Positions 17,562 through 25,906 of a stretch of DNA of 64,000 bases are shown piece by piece. A program made the translations under genes and the position numbers. The notes beneath the pieces were generated by a model that was not told where the DNA came from, did not search any database, and saw nothing but the letters and a program-made list of their open reading frames with translations. How positions within the stretch are numbered: position 1 is the first letter of the stretch; each line of letters starts with the position of its first letter. The DNA comes from Candidatus Saccharicenans sp. (GTDB lineage: Bacteria; Acidobacteriota; Aminicenantia; Aminicenantales; Saccharicenantaceae): assembly GCA_030018265.1 (NCBI GenBank), contig JASEFX010000004.1:36853-100852 (forward strand). Reading direction: 5' to 3'.

Positions 17562-19787
17562 TTAGAAAAGTTTTTTCCTGATTTCTGCCAGTTTCTCTTT
17601 TGCCCGATTGATGTTCTCCGGGTCTTCCCCGCGAGGGTTAGACAGGTAGACTTCAAAAGCCCGGGCCGCTTCCGGCAGATGCCCAGCGCCCAGATTGGCT
17701 ATCGCCAGCTGCAGATAAGCTTTCGGGCCGGGTTCGATCAGCACAAGTTTTTGCGCTATCGGCAGCGCCTGCTCGTATTCCCCGAGCAGGTTATAGACAA
17801 CGGCAGCGTTCAGAGCATAAAAAGCATTATCGGGAAAATCTTTCGCAAGTCTGGCGTAAATGGAAGAAGCTTCTTTTAATCTGTTCAGACGGACGAGATT
17901 TTCCGCCTTTGAAAGCCGGAGAAATTCATTCTCGGGCTCAATGATCAGGGCCCTCTCGATGAAGGTTAAAGCTTCCTCATACTTTCCGGCTAATTCCAGA
18001 ATCATCGATGAGACTACCAGCGCGTCGTAATTCTGGCTGTTGATGGCCAGAGCTTTCTCCATCGTCTGCAGCGCTTCGTCTGTCCGTCCGACCAGCATCA
18101 AAGTATGTCCGAGCTTCGACAGAAGCAGGTCGGAATCGGGAAACTTCTGTATTCCTGTCCTCAGGGTTGATATCGCCCGGTCATAATTTTTTCTGAGCCC
18201 CTGAACCCTGGCTAAATTGATGTAGCTCGATTCCACCTCCGGCGCGAGCGACAGTATTTCGGCGAAAACTTCTTCCGCCTCCGCCAGCCGGCCTCTGGTT
18301 TCCAGGTCGGCGGCTTTCTGGTAAAGCTCGATTTCCTTGAGCTTATCCTTCGGGTCAGGATGTGTCTGATCAGTGACCCTGCCTGCCACCTGAAGATACC
18401 CGAGAGAGCGCAGTCGCTCTTCTTCCTGCGGAGTTAATTTTCTCCTGGCAGAAACGCCGCTGGCTACCAGGATGAGATGCTCGAGTTTGCTCCGGAGGCG
18501 GCTGGCGGTTCTGTTTTCTGATTCTATTAAGTTGTTTTTTTCATCGGGATCAGTCTTAAGGTGGTAAAGCTCAGGACGCGGGGACTGGATGTACTTCCAG
18601 CCTCCGTAGATGATGCCGGTGATTTCTGACCAGCCGAAATTTTCCCGCGGGAAAAAGGTTTCAAGATAAATCTCCGGATCCCGCAACTTTTTGCCGTTTA
18701 GAACTGGCCTGAGACTCTGTCCGTCAACACCTGCTTCATTTTTTATCCCGAGAAGGTCCAGGATCGTGGGCAGGATGTCGGTCAGCCTGGCCGGATATTC
18801 AATTTCCCGGCCTTCGGGCTGACCTGGAATCACCAGGATGAACGGGACACGGACGGACATTTCATAGAGGAAGATACCGTGCCCCTGTTCCACCTTCTCC
18901 CCAAACGCTTCGCCGTGGTCGCCGGCGATGACTACCAGAGTGCGGTCGTACTGACCGGTGATTCTCAGCTCATCTATTATCCGTCCAACATACCTGTCCA
19001 TAAAGGCAATTTCCCCGTCATATGGGTCGGGGAGTTTCCAGGCAAATTCTGGAGGTGGGGTGTATGGATAATGAGGGTCGAAAAAGTGAACCCAGACAAA
19101 AAACCGATCCCGGTAATTATTCTGATACCAGCGGGCAAAAACCTCAAAAACTCTGTCAGCAGGTCTTTCCGCGTTAATCGATTTGAAAGGTTCGCCGGGC
19201 TCAAAGCTGTCGTCGTAATGGTCGAATCCCTGGTCCAGCCCGAAGCGCGAATCGAGAGTGAAAGAACTCACAAAGGCTGCTGTTCGGAAGCCATTTTCTT
19301 TCAGGATTTCTGCCAGGGTGTTGAACTCCGGCTGGAGAAAATAATTTCCGTTATTGTGGACCCCATGCCGGTAAGGATTGAGTCCCGTCAGGATTGAAGC
19401 ATGCGAGGGGAGGGTCAGGGGGACCTGGCAGTAAGCATTCTTGAATTTGAATCCGGTAGAAGCTAAGTGATCCAGGTTGGGGGTGAGAGCTTTCTCGTAT
19501 CCGTAACACCCGAGACGGTCAGCCCGGGTGGTGTCAAGAGTTATCAGCAGGAGATTCCAGTCCTCTCCGGTTTTGATGCGGGCTTTTCCAGAAAATTTTC
19601 CCATTAAAGCGAAAATTAAAGCGGCGATAACGATTACTGCGAGCAGTGGCAGTAACAATTTTGGAAGTCGGAAAGCAGCTTTACCCACCCCGGCCAGATT
19701 TTCCGATGGCTGAATTTCCGGCGAGGTTCTAACCGGTGATGCTGAGTCCCGCGTGGGTTTCGTTCTTTTTTTCTTTTTCTTGCTCAT
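17562..19787 (-). CDS. Membrane-anchored sulfatase-fold hydrolase with C-terminal TPR repeats; catalytic Cys replaced by Thr
   Basis: A 741-residue alkaline-phosphatase-superfamily protein. The lysine-rich N-terminus and a membrane helix (residues 41-63, LPKLLLPLLAVIVIAALIFAL) anchor it. The sulfatase domain starts LLLITLDTTRADRLGCYGY with metal-binding Asp residues, and VVIAGDHGEAFGE supplies the later D-H pair. At the position of the sulfatase C/S-x-P-S-R signature it has T125-L-P-S-H129. Formylglycine cannot form there, so a Thr nucleophile as in phosphoethanolamine transferases and phosphodiesterases is more likely. From about residue 470 to the end lie TPR motifs (AEEVFAEILSLAPEVESSYINLARV and similar). 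The role may be hydrolysis or transfer on phospho- or sulfo-glycans. It lies upstream of GH29 in the same direction. Confidence 0.83.
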   Translation of the reverse strand: MSKKKKKRTKPTRDSASPVRTSPEIQPSENLAGVGKAAFRLPKLLLPLLAVIVIAALIFALMGKFSGKARIKTGEDWNLLLITLDTTRADRLGCYGYEKALTPNLDHLASTGFKFKNAYCQVPLTLPSHASILTGLNPYRHGVHNNGNYFLQPEFNTLAEILKENGFRTAAFVSSFTLDSRFGLDQGFDHYDDSFEPGEPFKSINAERPADRVFEVFARWYQNNYRDRFFVWVHFFDPHYPYTPPPEFAWKLPDPYDGEIAFMDRYVGRIIDELRITGQYDRTLVVIAGDHGEAFGEKVEQGHGIFLYEMSVRVPFILVIPGQPEGREIEYPARLTDILPTILDLLGIKNEAGVDGQSLRPVLNGKKLRDPEIYLETFFPRENFGWSEITGIIYGGWKYIQSPRPELYHLKTDPDEKNNLIESENRTASRLRSKLEHLILVASGVSARRKLTPQEEERLRSLGYLQVAGRVTDQTHPDPKDKLKEIELYQKAADLETRGRLAEAEEVFAEILSLAPEVESSYINLARVQGLRKNYDRAISTLRTGIQKFPDSDLLLSKLGHTLMLVGRTDEALQTMEKALAINSQNYDALVVSSMILELAGKYEEALTFIERALIIEPENEFLRLSKAENLVRLNRLKEASSIYARLAKDFPDNAFYALNAAVVYNLLGEYEQALPIAQKLVLIEPGPKAYLQLAIANLGAGHLPEAARAFEVYLSNPRGEDPENINRAKEKLAEIRKKLF

Positions 19788-20013
19788 AGCCGGTCTCTAA
19801 GCTCCTTAAGTCTTAATCATTATAACCCGTGCGGCTTGTTTCCCCAAACCGTCTGTTTAATTTTGTCCTTTAAAGAATCTGAGAAAAAAATTTCTGCAAC
19901 GACGTCTCCTGTTATGCTTGAAAATAATCGGCAAACACTTCCTGAAACCAACGATTCTCTGCCGGAAGGCTTACGGTCGATGTTTTTGAGATGATTTGTT
20001 GAGTGATAAAACA

Positions 20014-21375
20014 ATGAGCGGATCACAGCTGGTCACCAGGATGTTTGAAGTGATAGGCGAGGCGCTTCAGGTGGACCACTTCCAGCTGGTGGTTTTTGAT
20101 TACCGGCAGCGGCCGTTTTTCCAGCAGATCAGGGGGAAAAAGCCGCTTCTCTCAGAAAATCAGCGGACAGGTTTGGTCAACCGGGCTCTGCTGGCGAAAG
20201 AATTTCTTTCGGATCGGGTGGACCAGGGCCGGGATTTCTTAGCGGCCTGTTATCCTTTCTGTCTTCGCGACCGGGTGGCCGGGTTTGCCTATCTGGAAAA
20301 GCATCGGCCAGGCGCGGCTCTCACTGAAACCGACCGGGATATTCTGGCTTCAGCTCTGCCGATCGTCAGAATGCTCACCCGGGAGTGCTCGCCGCCGGAA
20401 GAGGTTGTGGTGCAGCCGGATAACACCGACCTGGAATTTCTCGGGTTGAGCCAGCCTTTTAAGTTAATAAAAGAACTCATAGAGAAAGTTAAAGACGTCA
20501 ATTCGCCGGTGTTGATCACCGGAGAGAGCGGCACCGGAAAAGAGCTCATCGCCAGACTTATCCACCACAGCGGAAGCCGCAGGAGCGGTCAGTTTGTCGC
20601 GGTTAACTGCAGCGCGATACCGGATAATCTTCTGGAATCGGAGTTGTTCGGTTACTGCCGCGGCGCCTTCACCGGGGCGCTCAGGGATAAAGTCGGGCTG
20701 GTGGAGGAAGCCAGCGGCGGAACATTTTTTCTCGATGAAGTGGGGGATCTTTCGCTTCCACTGCAGGCAAAAATTCTCCGGGTGCTGCAGGAGAAAGAAA
20801 TCCGGCGGCTGGGTGAAAATCGCAGCCGTCGGGTGGATGTGAGGTTCATCAGCGCGACCAACCGCTGCCTGGAACACGAGGTGGCGGCCGGGCGTTTCCG
20901 TCAGGATCTATACTTCCGCCTGAGAATAGTGACCATCGAAGTGCCGCCGCTCCGTCAGAGACAGGAGGATATTCTGGTGCTGGTCAACCATTTTCTCGAT
21001 AAATATTCAAGGGAAATGAACAGAGCGAGAGCTTTTTTCTCTCCAGCTGCGCTCGAACTTCTGCTTAAATACGACTGGCCGGGTAACGTGCGACAGCTTC
21101 AAAACGAAATCCAGCGGGCGCTGGTGCTGGCCGGAGATTCCCTGGTGCTTGGGGAGGAGCTTCTTTCAGAGGAAATAAGAAAGTCGAAGGAAAAACCCCT
21201 TCCTGACCGATGGGATTATTCCCGGGCTAAAGCCGAATTTGAGAAAAAATTTCTCGGCGAAGCTCTGCGCCATTTCAATTTTCACCGTGCCAGAACCGCC
21301 GCGGCGATCGGGTTGACCCGTCAGGGCCTTTTCCGTTTGATAAAAAAATACGGACTTGACCGGGAAACCAACTGA
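20014..21375 (+). CDS. Sigma-54-dependent transcriptional activator (AAA+, Fis-type HTH)
   Basis: Drives open-complex formation by RNA polymerase holding sigma-54. Residues 1-130 are a GAF-like sensor region with no obvious phospho-acceptor Asp. The AAA+ domain carries Walker A GESGTGKE, the sigma-54 contact loop GAFTGA, and Walker B FFLDEVGDL, followed by RFISATNR. The C-terminus ends in a Fis-type HTH (HRARTAAAIGLTRQGLFRLIKKYGL). I chose ATG 20014; two TTG codons just upstream (19996, 19999) are alternatives, and none has a strong ribosome-binding site. It is divergent from the sulfatase-TPR gene. Its ligand and targets are unknown; I did not find a convincing -24/-12 promoter nearby. Confidence 0.9.
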   Translation: MSGSQLVTRMFEVIGEALQVDHFQLVVFDYRQRPFFQQIRGKKPLLSENQRTGLVNRALLAKEFLSDRVDQGRDFLAACYPFCLRDRVAGFAYLEKHRPGAALTETDRDILASALPIVRMLTRECSPPEEVVVQPDNTDLEFLGLSQPFKLIKELIEKVKDVNSPVLITGESGTGKELIARLIHHSGSRRSGQFVAVNCSAIPDNLLESELFGYCRGAFTGALRDKVGLVEEASGGTFFLDEVGDLSLPLQAKILRVLQEKEIRRLGENRSRRVDVRFISATNRCLEHEVAAGRFRQDLYFRLRIVTIEVPPLRQRQEDILVLVNHFLDKYSREMNRARAFFSPAALELLLKYDWPGNVRQLQNEIQRALVLAGDSLVLGEELLSEEIRKSKEKPLPDRWDYSRAKAEFEKKFLGEALRHFNFHRARTAAAIGLTRQGLFRLIKKYGLDRETN

Positions 21376-21414
21376 GTTGAAGCGCTCGCGCTTTTCTGTT
21401 AAATTCAGAAGGCC

Positions 21415-21729
21415 ATGGAAAATCGGGAAAAAAAGGAAAAGGCCGGAGGAGTTTTTGAGGTTGTCTGCCCGCATTGCGGCGCCCGGCTCTGGGTTGATCC
21501 GGCGCTGGAGGAAATCATCCAGTCGGAAAAAGGCCCGAAAAAGAAAGCCTCTTTTGACGAGCTTCTGCAGAAGGAAAAAAAGAAATTAGAAGAGATCGGA
21601 CAGAAATTTGAAGCCACGGCTGAGCTCCGCCAGAAAAAGCTCGAACAGGCAAAGAAAGCCTTTGAACAGGCGCTCAGCCGGCTGGATGAGCTGGAAGAAG
21701 AGGTCAAAGAGGACAAAGAAACCGAATAG
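21415..21729 (+). CDS. Small zinc-ribbon/coiled-coil protein
   Basis: A 104-residue hypothetical protein. VCPHCGARLWVDP near residues 18-31 gives one CxxC knuckle, enough for half a zinc ribbon. The rest is a highly charged helix rich in Lys and Glu (KKKLEEIGQKFEATAELRQKKLEQAKKAFEQALSRLDELEEE), which should form a coiled coil. It starts 39 nt after the sigma-54 activator stop and may be co-transcribed. No enzymatic motif is seen. Confidence 0.65.
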   Translation: MENREKKEKAGGVFEVVCPHCGARLWVDPALEEIIQSEKGPKKKASFDELLQKEKKKLEEIGQKFEATAELRQKKLEQAKKAFEQALSRLDELEEEVKEDKETE

Positions 21730-21741
21730 CGCTGGCCGGGT

Positions 21742-23178
21742 TCAACTTCCAGGCTGGGTTTCGTCCTCACGAATCCTTCTGGCGATGGTAAAACCGGTGA
21801 AGCCGAAGATGGCCAGGATGATTACTGCCAGATAATTGGAAAAAGCCCAGAAGAGGTAGGAAAAAGTCGGCACCCCGAGCGTTCCGGTGATGTAGACTCC
21901 AGCCATGCTCCAGGGAATCAGCGGAACTATTATCCCGCCGCTCTCCTCGATTATCCTTGAGAGGTTCTTTGCTGCCAGCCCCTTTTTTCTGTAAGCATCA
22001 GACAGAAGCTCGGCCGGGATGATCATCGAGAGGTAGGAGCTGCCGGTGATCAGCGCAGCTAAAATGGTCGTGCCGATCGTGGTCAGGACCAGGCTCCAGA
22101 CGCGGTCGGCGAATTTCATGATTTTTTCCAGTAGTGCCGCTAACATACCGGTCTTCTGCATGATCCCGCCGAAGCTAAAAGCGGTGAACGCGACCAGCTG
22201 GGTTTCCATCATGCTCATCAGACCGCCGCGAGAAATCAGACGGTCGACGGCTTCTAGTCCGGTTGAAGCGGAGTATCCTGAGTTGACCGCCTGGGCCACC
22301 TGCACCAGGCTGGTTTTCTGGAAAATTACGGCCAGTGCCGCCGCCACCACCGATGAAATCAGCATGCCCGGAATCGTGGGCTTTTTGGTAAAGGCGTAAT
22401 AAAAGACAATCAGAATGGGTATCAGCAGCAGCAGGTTAAAGTTAAAGTTGCTTTCCAGGGTGGAAGTGATCTGCTGGATTTTCTGCCGGTCAAAATCCGC
22501 TCCGCCGTACTGCAGTCCCATAAAAAAATAGATTACCAGACCGATCAGCCAGGCTGGAGTGGCTGACCAGAACATGTGCTTGATGTGGTCGAAAAGGTTC
22601 GACCCGGCTGTTACCGCCGCCAGGTTGGGAATATCTGAGAGCGGCGACATTTTGTCCCCGAAATAAGCTCCGGCCACTATCGCCCCGGCCGCCGGACCGA
22701 GAGGGATGCCGAGTCCGATGGCGATTCCGATGAAAGCCACCCCGAGGGTTCCGATGGTTCCCCAGGAAGTGCCGCAGGCTAAGGAAGTCAGAGTGCAGAC
22801 GACACAGGCAGTCACCAGAAAATATTTCGGAGAGATAATTTTCAGTCCGTAATAGATGATCATCGGTATGGTTCCGCTGGCGATCCAGGAAGCCACCAGC
22901 ACGCCTACCGAGAGCATGATCAGGATGGCCGGGAGAGCTTTTCTGATGCTCTCGACAATTCCCGCTTCCATTTCTTTCCAGGAGAACCCGAGCCAGGCTC
23001 CAAGACAGGCGGTGATGAAGGCGGCGGCAATGAGCAGCACTTGAGCTTTTATGCGATAAACACCGTAACCGATACCCAGCAGCAGCGCCATCGAGATTAG
23101 CGGAATCAGAGCTATCCCGAAAGAAGGTTTCCTCGGGCCTTTCTGGTTTTCAGTCTCGAGTTTTTCTTTTTCTTCCAT
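21742..23178 (-). CDS. nhaC: NhaC-type Na+/H+ antiporter
   Basis: A 478-residue inner-membrane carrier with about 12 hydrophobic helices. It fits the NhaC family: GTSWGTIGTLGVAFIGIAIG, VAGAYFGDKMSPLSDIPNLA and SSYLSMIIPAELL are characteristic. NhaC proteins exchange Na+ for H+, and some members exchange organic acids such as malate and lactate. The ATG follows caggag. The gene lies between the zinc-ribbon gene (convergent) and the isoaspartyl dipeptidase gene, which is 48 nt upstream in the same direction. Confidence 0.88.
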   Translation of the reverse strand: MEEKEKLETENQKGPRKPSFGIALIPLISMALLLGIGYGVYRIKAQVLLIAAAFITACLGAWLGFSWKEMEAGIVESIRKALPAILIMLSVGVLVASWIASGTIPMIIYYGLKIISPKYFLVTACVVCTLTSLACGTSWGTIGTLGVAFIGIAIGLGIPLGPAAGAIVAGAYFGDKMSPLSDIPNLAAVTAGSNLFDHIKHMFWSATPAWLIGLVIYFFMGLQYGGADFDRQKIQQITSTLESNFNFNLLLLIPILIVFYYAFTKKPTIPGMLISSVVAAALAVIFQKTSLVQVAQAVNSGYSASTGLEAVDRLISRGGLMSMMETQLVAFTAFSFGGIMQKTGMLAALLEKIMKFADRVWSLVLTTIGTTILAALITGSSYLSMIIPAELLSDAYRKKGLAAKNLSRIIEESGGIIVPLIPWSMAGVYITGTLGVPTFSYLFWAFSNYLAVIILAIFGFTGFTIARRIREDETQPGS

Positions 23179-23225
23179 CGGATAATCTCCTGAAGCGACC
23201 GGAAGATACCCGGCCTGAGTCGGAC

Positions 23226-24392
23226 TTAAACAGCGAAAGTGCCGCGGGCAAGAAGCTCTCCTTCCCGCATCATCAGGCGACCGCGGCTGAATACATAGCG
23301 GAGGTTCAGTTGATCGTCCAGCAGCAGGAGGTCAGCGTCGTAGCCTGGAAGCAGTTTCCCCTTGCCTGGCAGTTTATAAAAGGAAGCCGCATTCCCGCCA
23401 AAAACTGCTGCTGCCTCTTCCAGTGTCAGTATGTTGTTTCTTACGATTTCGCGGAAGGTTCTGAGGAAATCTTTCTGACTGGCCACGGTCAGCGCCTTCA
23501 ACCTGCCTTTTTCGTCGAACACTGGAAGGCTTCCGTTCGCGTCAGAGCTAACGGTCACCTGAGTGAGCGGCAGCCCGAGTGACTTAATTTGTTCGAGCGC
23601 TTCCGGCACGCTCACTTCATCCGGGTCATAAGGCTCGGGACCGCAGGTAAAATCCACGAATCCGCCCCTTCGAATCCATTCCAGAGCCTGGGAGAACAGA
23701 TAGCGGTTGCGGTTGGCGTGAGTGGCAATCACCTGGGAGATGGGGAGTTCGCTCTCTTCCAGCATCCGGAATAAATAATCCAGACCGCGGCGGCCGTCAC
23801 CCAGATGGAAATGTGCCACTCCGGCCTTCCCGCCTAGCATGCCCCCGACGCGGCATTCTGCCACCAGCTGCAGGAATTGTTCGAAGGTCGGCTGCGAGGA
23901 GCGGTGGTCGGATAGAGCGATTTCACCAGCTCCGATCACTTTATCGATCAGCGCCAGGTCGGAGCGGACGCTTCCGGTGATGGTCGGGGTTGGAAGGTTG
24001 TAGGCTCCGGTGTAGATCCAGGTGCTGAGGCCTTCGATCTCCAGCGCTCGTGCTTTCGCCAGCAGCGAGCTCATATGTCTGGTAACGCTGTCGGTGCCGA
24101 GACAGCCTATCACTGTGGTGACCCCGCAGCTCAGGCAATCTTCGACCCTGATTTCAGGCGCTCTGGTGGCCGGGCCGCCTTCGCCTCCACCGCCGATGAG
24201 GTGAACGTGAGGGTCTATGAAACCAGGGATGGCCATCAGCCCGCGACCTTCGATGACCGAGGTCTCCACGCCTTCGATTATTATTTTTCCAGGAGTTGAT
24301 ATAGCAGCGATTTTCTCTCCGGCTATCAGCAAGTCCTGAAGAGCGGTCTGTTGAGCCCCGGCAATTTTTATGTTTTTAATCAACGTAAACAT
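23226..24392 (-). CDS. iadA: Isoaspartyl dipeptidase (beta-aspartyl peptidase)
   Basis: Cleaves isoaspartyl dipeptides from damaged proteins. It is an amidohydrolase-superfamily metalloenzyme: GFIDPHVHLIGGGGEGGPATRAPEI contains the HxH metal pair and the GGGGEGG substrate loop typical of IadA. FHLGDGRRG, VIATHANRN and VSSDANGSLP supply the later metal His residues and the catalytic Asp. About 389 residues is the usual length. The start at 24392 (MFTLIKN) has gaggg 6 nt upstream; the ATG at 24434 has none. It is probably cytosolic and may be co-transcribed with nhaC downstream. It fits peptide salvage. Confidence 0.92.
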   Translation of the reverse strand: MFTLIKNIKIAGAQQTALQDLLIAGEKIAAISTPGKIIIEGVETSVIEGRGLMAIPGFIDPHVHLIGGGGEGGPATRAPEIRVEDCLSCGVTTVIGCLGTDSVTRHMSSLLAKARALEIEGLSTWIYTGAYNLPTPTITGSVRSDLALIDKVIGAGEIALSDHRSSQPTFEQFLQLVAECRVGGMLGGKAGVAHFHLGDGRRGLDYLFRMLEESELPISQVIATHANRNRYLFSQALEWIRRGGFVDFTCGPEPYDPDEVSVPEALEQIKSLGLPLTQVTVSSDANGSLPVFDEKGRLKALTVASQKDFLRTFREIVRNNILTLEEAAAVFGGNAASFYKLPGKGKLLPGYDADLLLLDDQLNLRYVFSRGRLMMREGELLARGTFAV

Positions 24393-24630
24393 GCTTCCCT
24401 CGCTTTCATTCTGGCAATAAATTAACATTCTCAAATCTCTCTGGCAAGAAAATTTCTTAAGTTACGGGGGCGGAAAAGAATAAATATGGAGGGGAGATGA
24501 ACATTTTTGCCATCCGCTGGTTTCATAAACGAGTAAGTAAAGGGCGAGCGAAAAGACCTCAGGTCTGAAAATCTGAAAGAGCGATAGAGCCCGGCTTTTG
24601 AAACTTCTGGAATAACATGGAGGAGAGTTT

Positions 24631-25027
24631 ATGTCTTTTGCGCGGAGTCTCGCCCGCAACCGTGCTGAAGCCGAAGATACCTGCCAGGATATGATTCTTC
24701 AGATGCTCAGGCACCTTGACCGCATAGAAGAAATTTCAAACTTGGAAAGCTTGGCTTTTACCATACTTTACTGGAAGTGCCTGGACCAGCTCAGGAGACG
24801 CCGGCGTTTTCTGAATTTTTTACCGCAGCGCGGGTGAAGCCTGTCAATCGGGTGTTGAGGATAATCCAGCAAACAGACTGGAGGAAGCCATAAGCGAAAA
24901 TCTTTTGAGCCGGCTGAGCACCACTGAAGGAACCTGTCTTTTCCTCTACTGTTTCCTTCAGGCTGAAAGACAGATCGAGCTGATAGATACTGCACGCTCT
25001 GAAAAGCAAGCGGGAAATTTCGTGTAA
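24631..25027 (+). pseudogene. Frameshifted sigma-70 (ECF-like) factor remnant
   Basis: Residues MSFARSLARNRAEAEDTCQDM then FTILYWKCLDQLRRRRRF resemble sigma-70 region 2. The frame stops at 24835-24837. From 24833 the +1 frame continues as NPANRLEEAISENLLSRLS, then FLYCFLQAERQIELIDTARS, resembling region 4 and its HTH, and stops at 25025-25027. A normal ECF factor would have 20-30 residues before FARSLARN. The fragment therefore looks 5'-truncated and frameshifted, although a ggaggag box sits before the ATG. A sequencing error or programmed shift cannot be excluded. The piece between 24435 and 24630 holds no gene that I can support. Confidence 0.55.
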
Positions 25028-25063
25028 TTGTCCGTTAAGAATCATTTTGAAAATCAAGTTTTA

Positions 25064-25086
25064 ATGGGCTAAAATAAATAGCCCAT
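25064..25086 (+). promoter_or_regulatory. Perfect hairpin overlapping the acyltransferase start codon
   Basis: ATGGGCTA (25064-25071) and TAGCCCAT (25079-25086) are exact inverted repeats with a 7-nt loop. The start ATG of the acyltransferase is at 25085-25087, so its first two bases lie in the stem. No T-run follows. A translational control hairpin is possible. Confidence 0.45.
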
Positions 25087-25852
25087 GCAGAAGACCTTTG
25101 AGGAAGAACTCAAAAGTTTTGAGAAAGTCATCCAGCGATTAAGCAGTCTGGCACTCTTCCCGAAAAAACTGGTGGTGAAGGGAGCCGAAAATTTTGTGCG
25201 GGAAGGACCGAACATCCTGGTCGGCAATCACGTCGGCAGTTATAAGGACGTGGCCGTCCTCTTCAAGATCGTCCCGCGGCCGATTTTCTTCACCGCCAAC
25301 AGGATGATCTTTTCCAGGGATGAATTCAGCTTCCTGGTGAAAAAACATCTGCAACGGAGCCTGAAGAGTGCCGGTTTGCTGGTCCACTTTTTCCTCGCGC
25401 CTTTTTTCACACTTTTCGTACGATATGTTTCTTCCAACATAGCCAGGGTCGGCTACATCCCGGTGGACCTCTATCAGGGAAGGGCGGCAGCCGTTAGAAA
25501 ATGCCAGGAATACCTGAAGGTTGGCCGGGCTATCGTCGCTCTGCAGGGGCGTGGTCACTTTACTGACGGAGATCCGAATCCCTATGTTCCCGGGTTTCGC
25601 GCTGGAGCCGCGGTGATGGCTTACAATCTCTATAAAGAAGATGGGATTGATGTTCCGGTAACCCCGCTCGCTATATTCGGCACACATATTCCGTTTGGCG
25701 TTCCGGCCACCATTCGGGTAAATGTGGGAAGACCGATGTACATCAGCCAGCACTGGGTCGAAAGTGACAGCCATCAAACTATAGAGAATTTTCGCCGGGC
25801 TCTCGAACGCACGGTCAACCGGCTTTTTATCGAGCTTCTGACAGGCCGGTAA
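25085..25852 (+). CDS. PlsC-like phospholipid/glycerol acyltransferase
   Basis: Transfers fatty acyl groups to a lysophospholipid or related acceptor at the inner membrane. GNHVGSYKD (residues 47-55) aligns with the acyltransferase block I, but the spacing is H-x5-D rather than H-x4-D. Block III would be LQGRGHF (the family has an EGTR- or EGGR-like element), and VTPLAIFG is the later Pro-containing block. Hydrophobic segments at about 95-120 suggest membrane association. The ribosome-binding site is poor and the start codon lies inside a hairpin. It stands 54 nt upstream of the POT transporter gene in the same direction. Confidence 0.78.
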   Translation: MQKTFEEELKSFEKVIQRLSSLALFPKKLVVKGAENFVREGPNILVGNHVGSYKDVAVLFKIVPRPIFFTANRMIFSRDEFSFLVKKHLQRSLKSAGLLVHFFLAPFFTLFVRYVSSNIARVGYIPVDLYQGRAAAVRKCQEYLKVGRAIVALQGRGHFTDGDPNPYVPGFRAGAAVMAYNLYKEDGIDVPVTPLAIFGTHIPFGVPATIRVNVGRPMYISQHWVESDSHQTIENFRRALERTVNRLFIELLTGR

Positions 25853-25906
25853 TCGGCCGGATAGACATAAATTTTCTTAAGCTAATTCAGTCAAGGAGAA
25901 GGATTC

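Noticed and set aside
24497..24568. 23-codon frame with a ggagggg ribosome-binding site
   Set aside because: Too short to support as a gene, out of frame with the sigma-factor remnant, no homology known to me. A leader peptide cannot be excluded.
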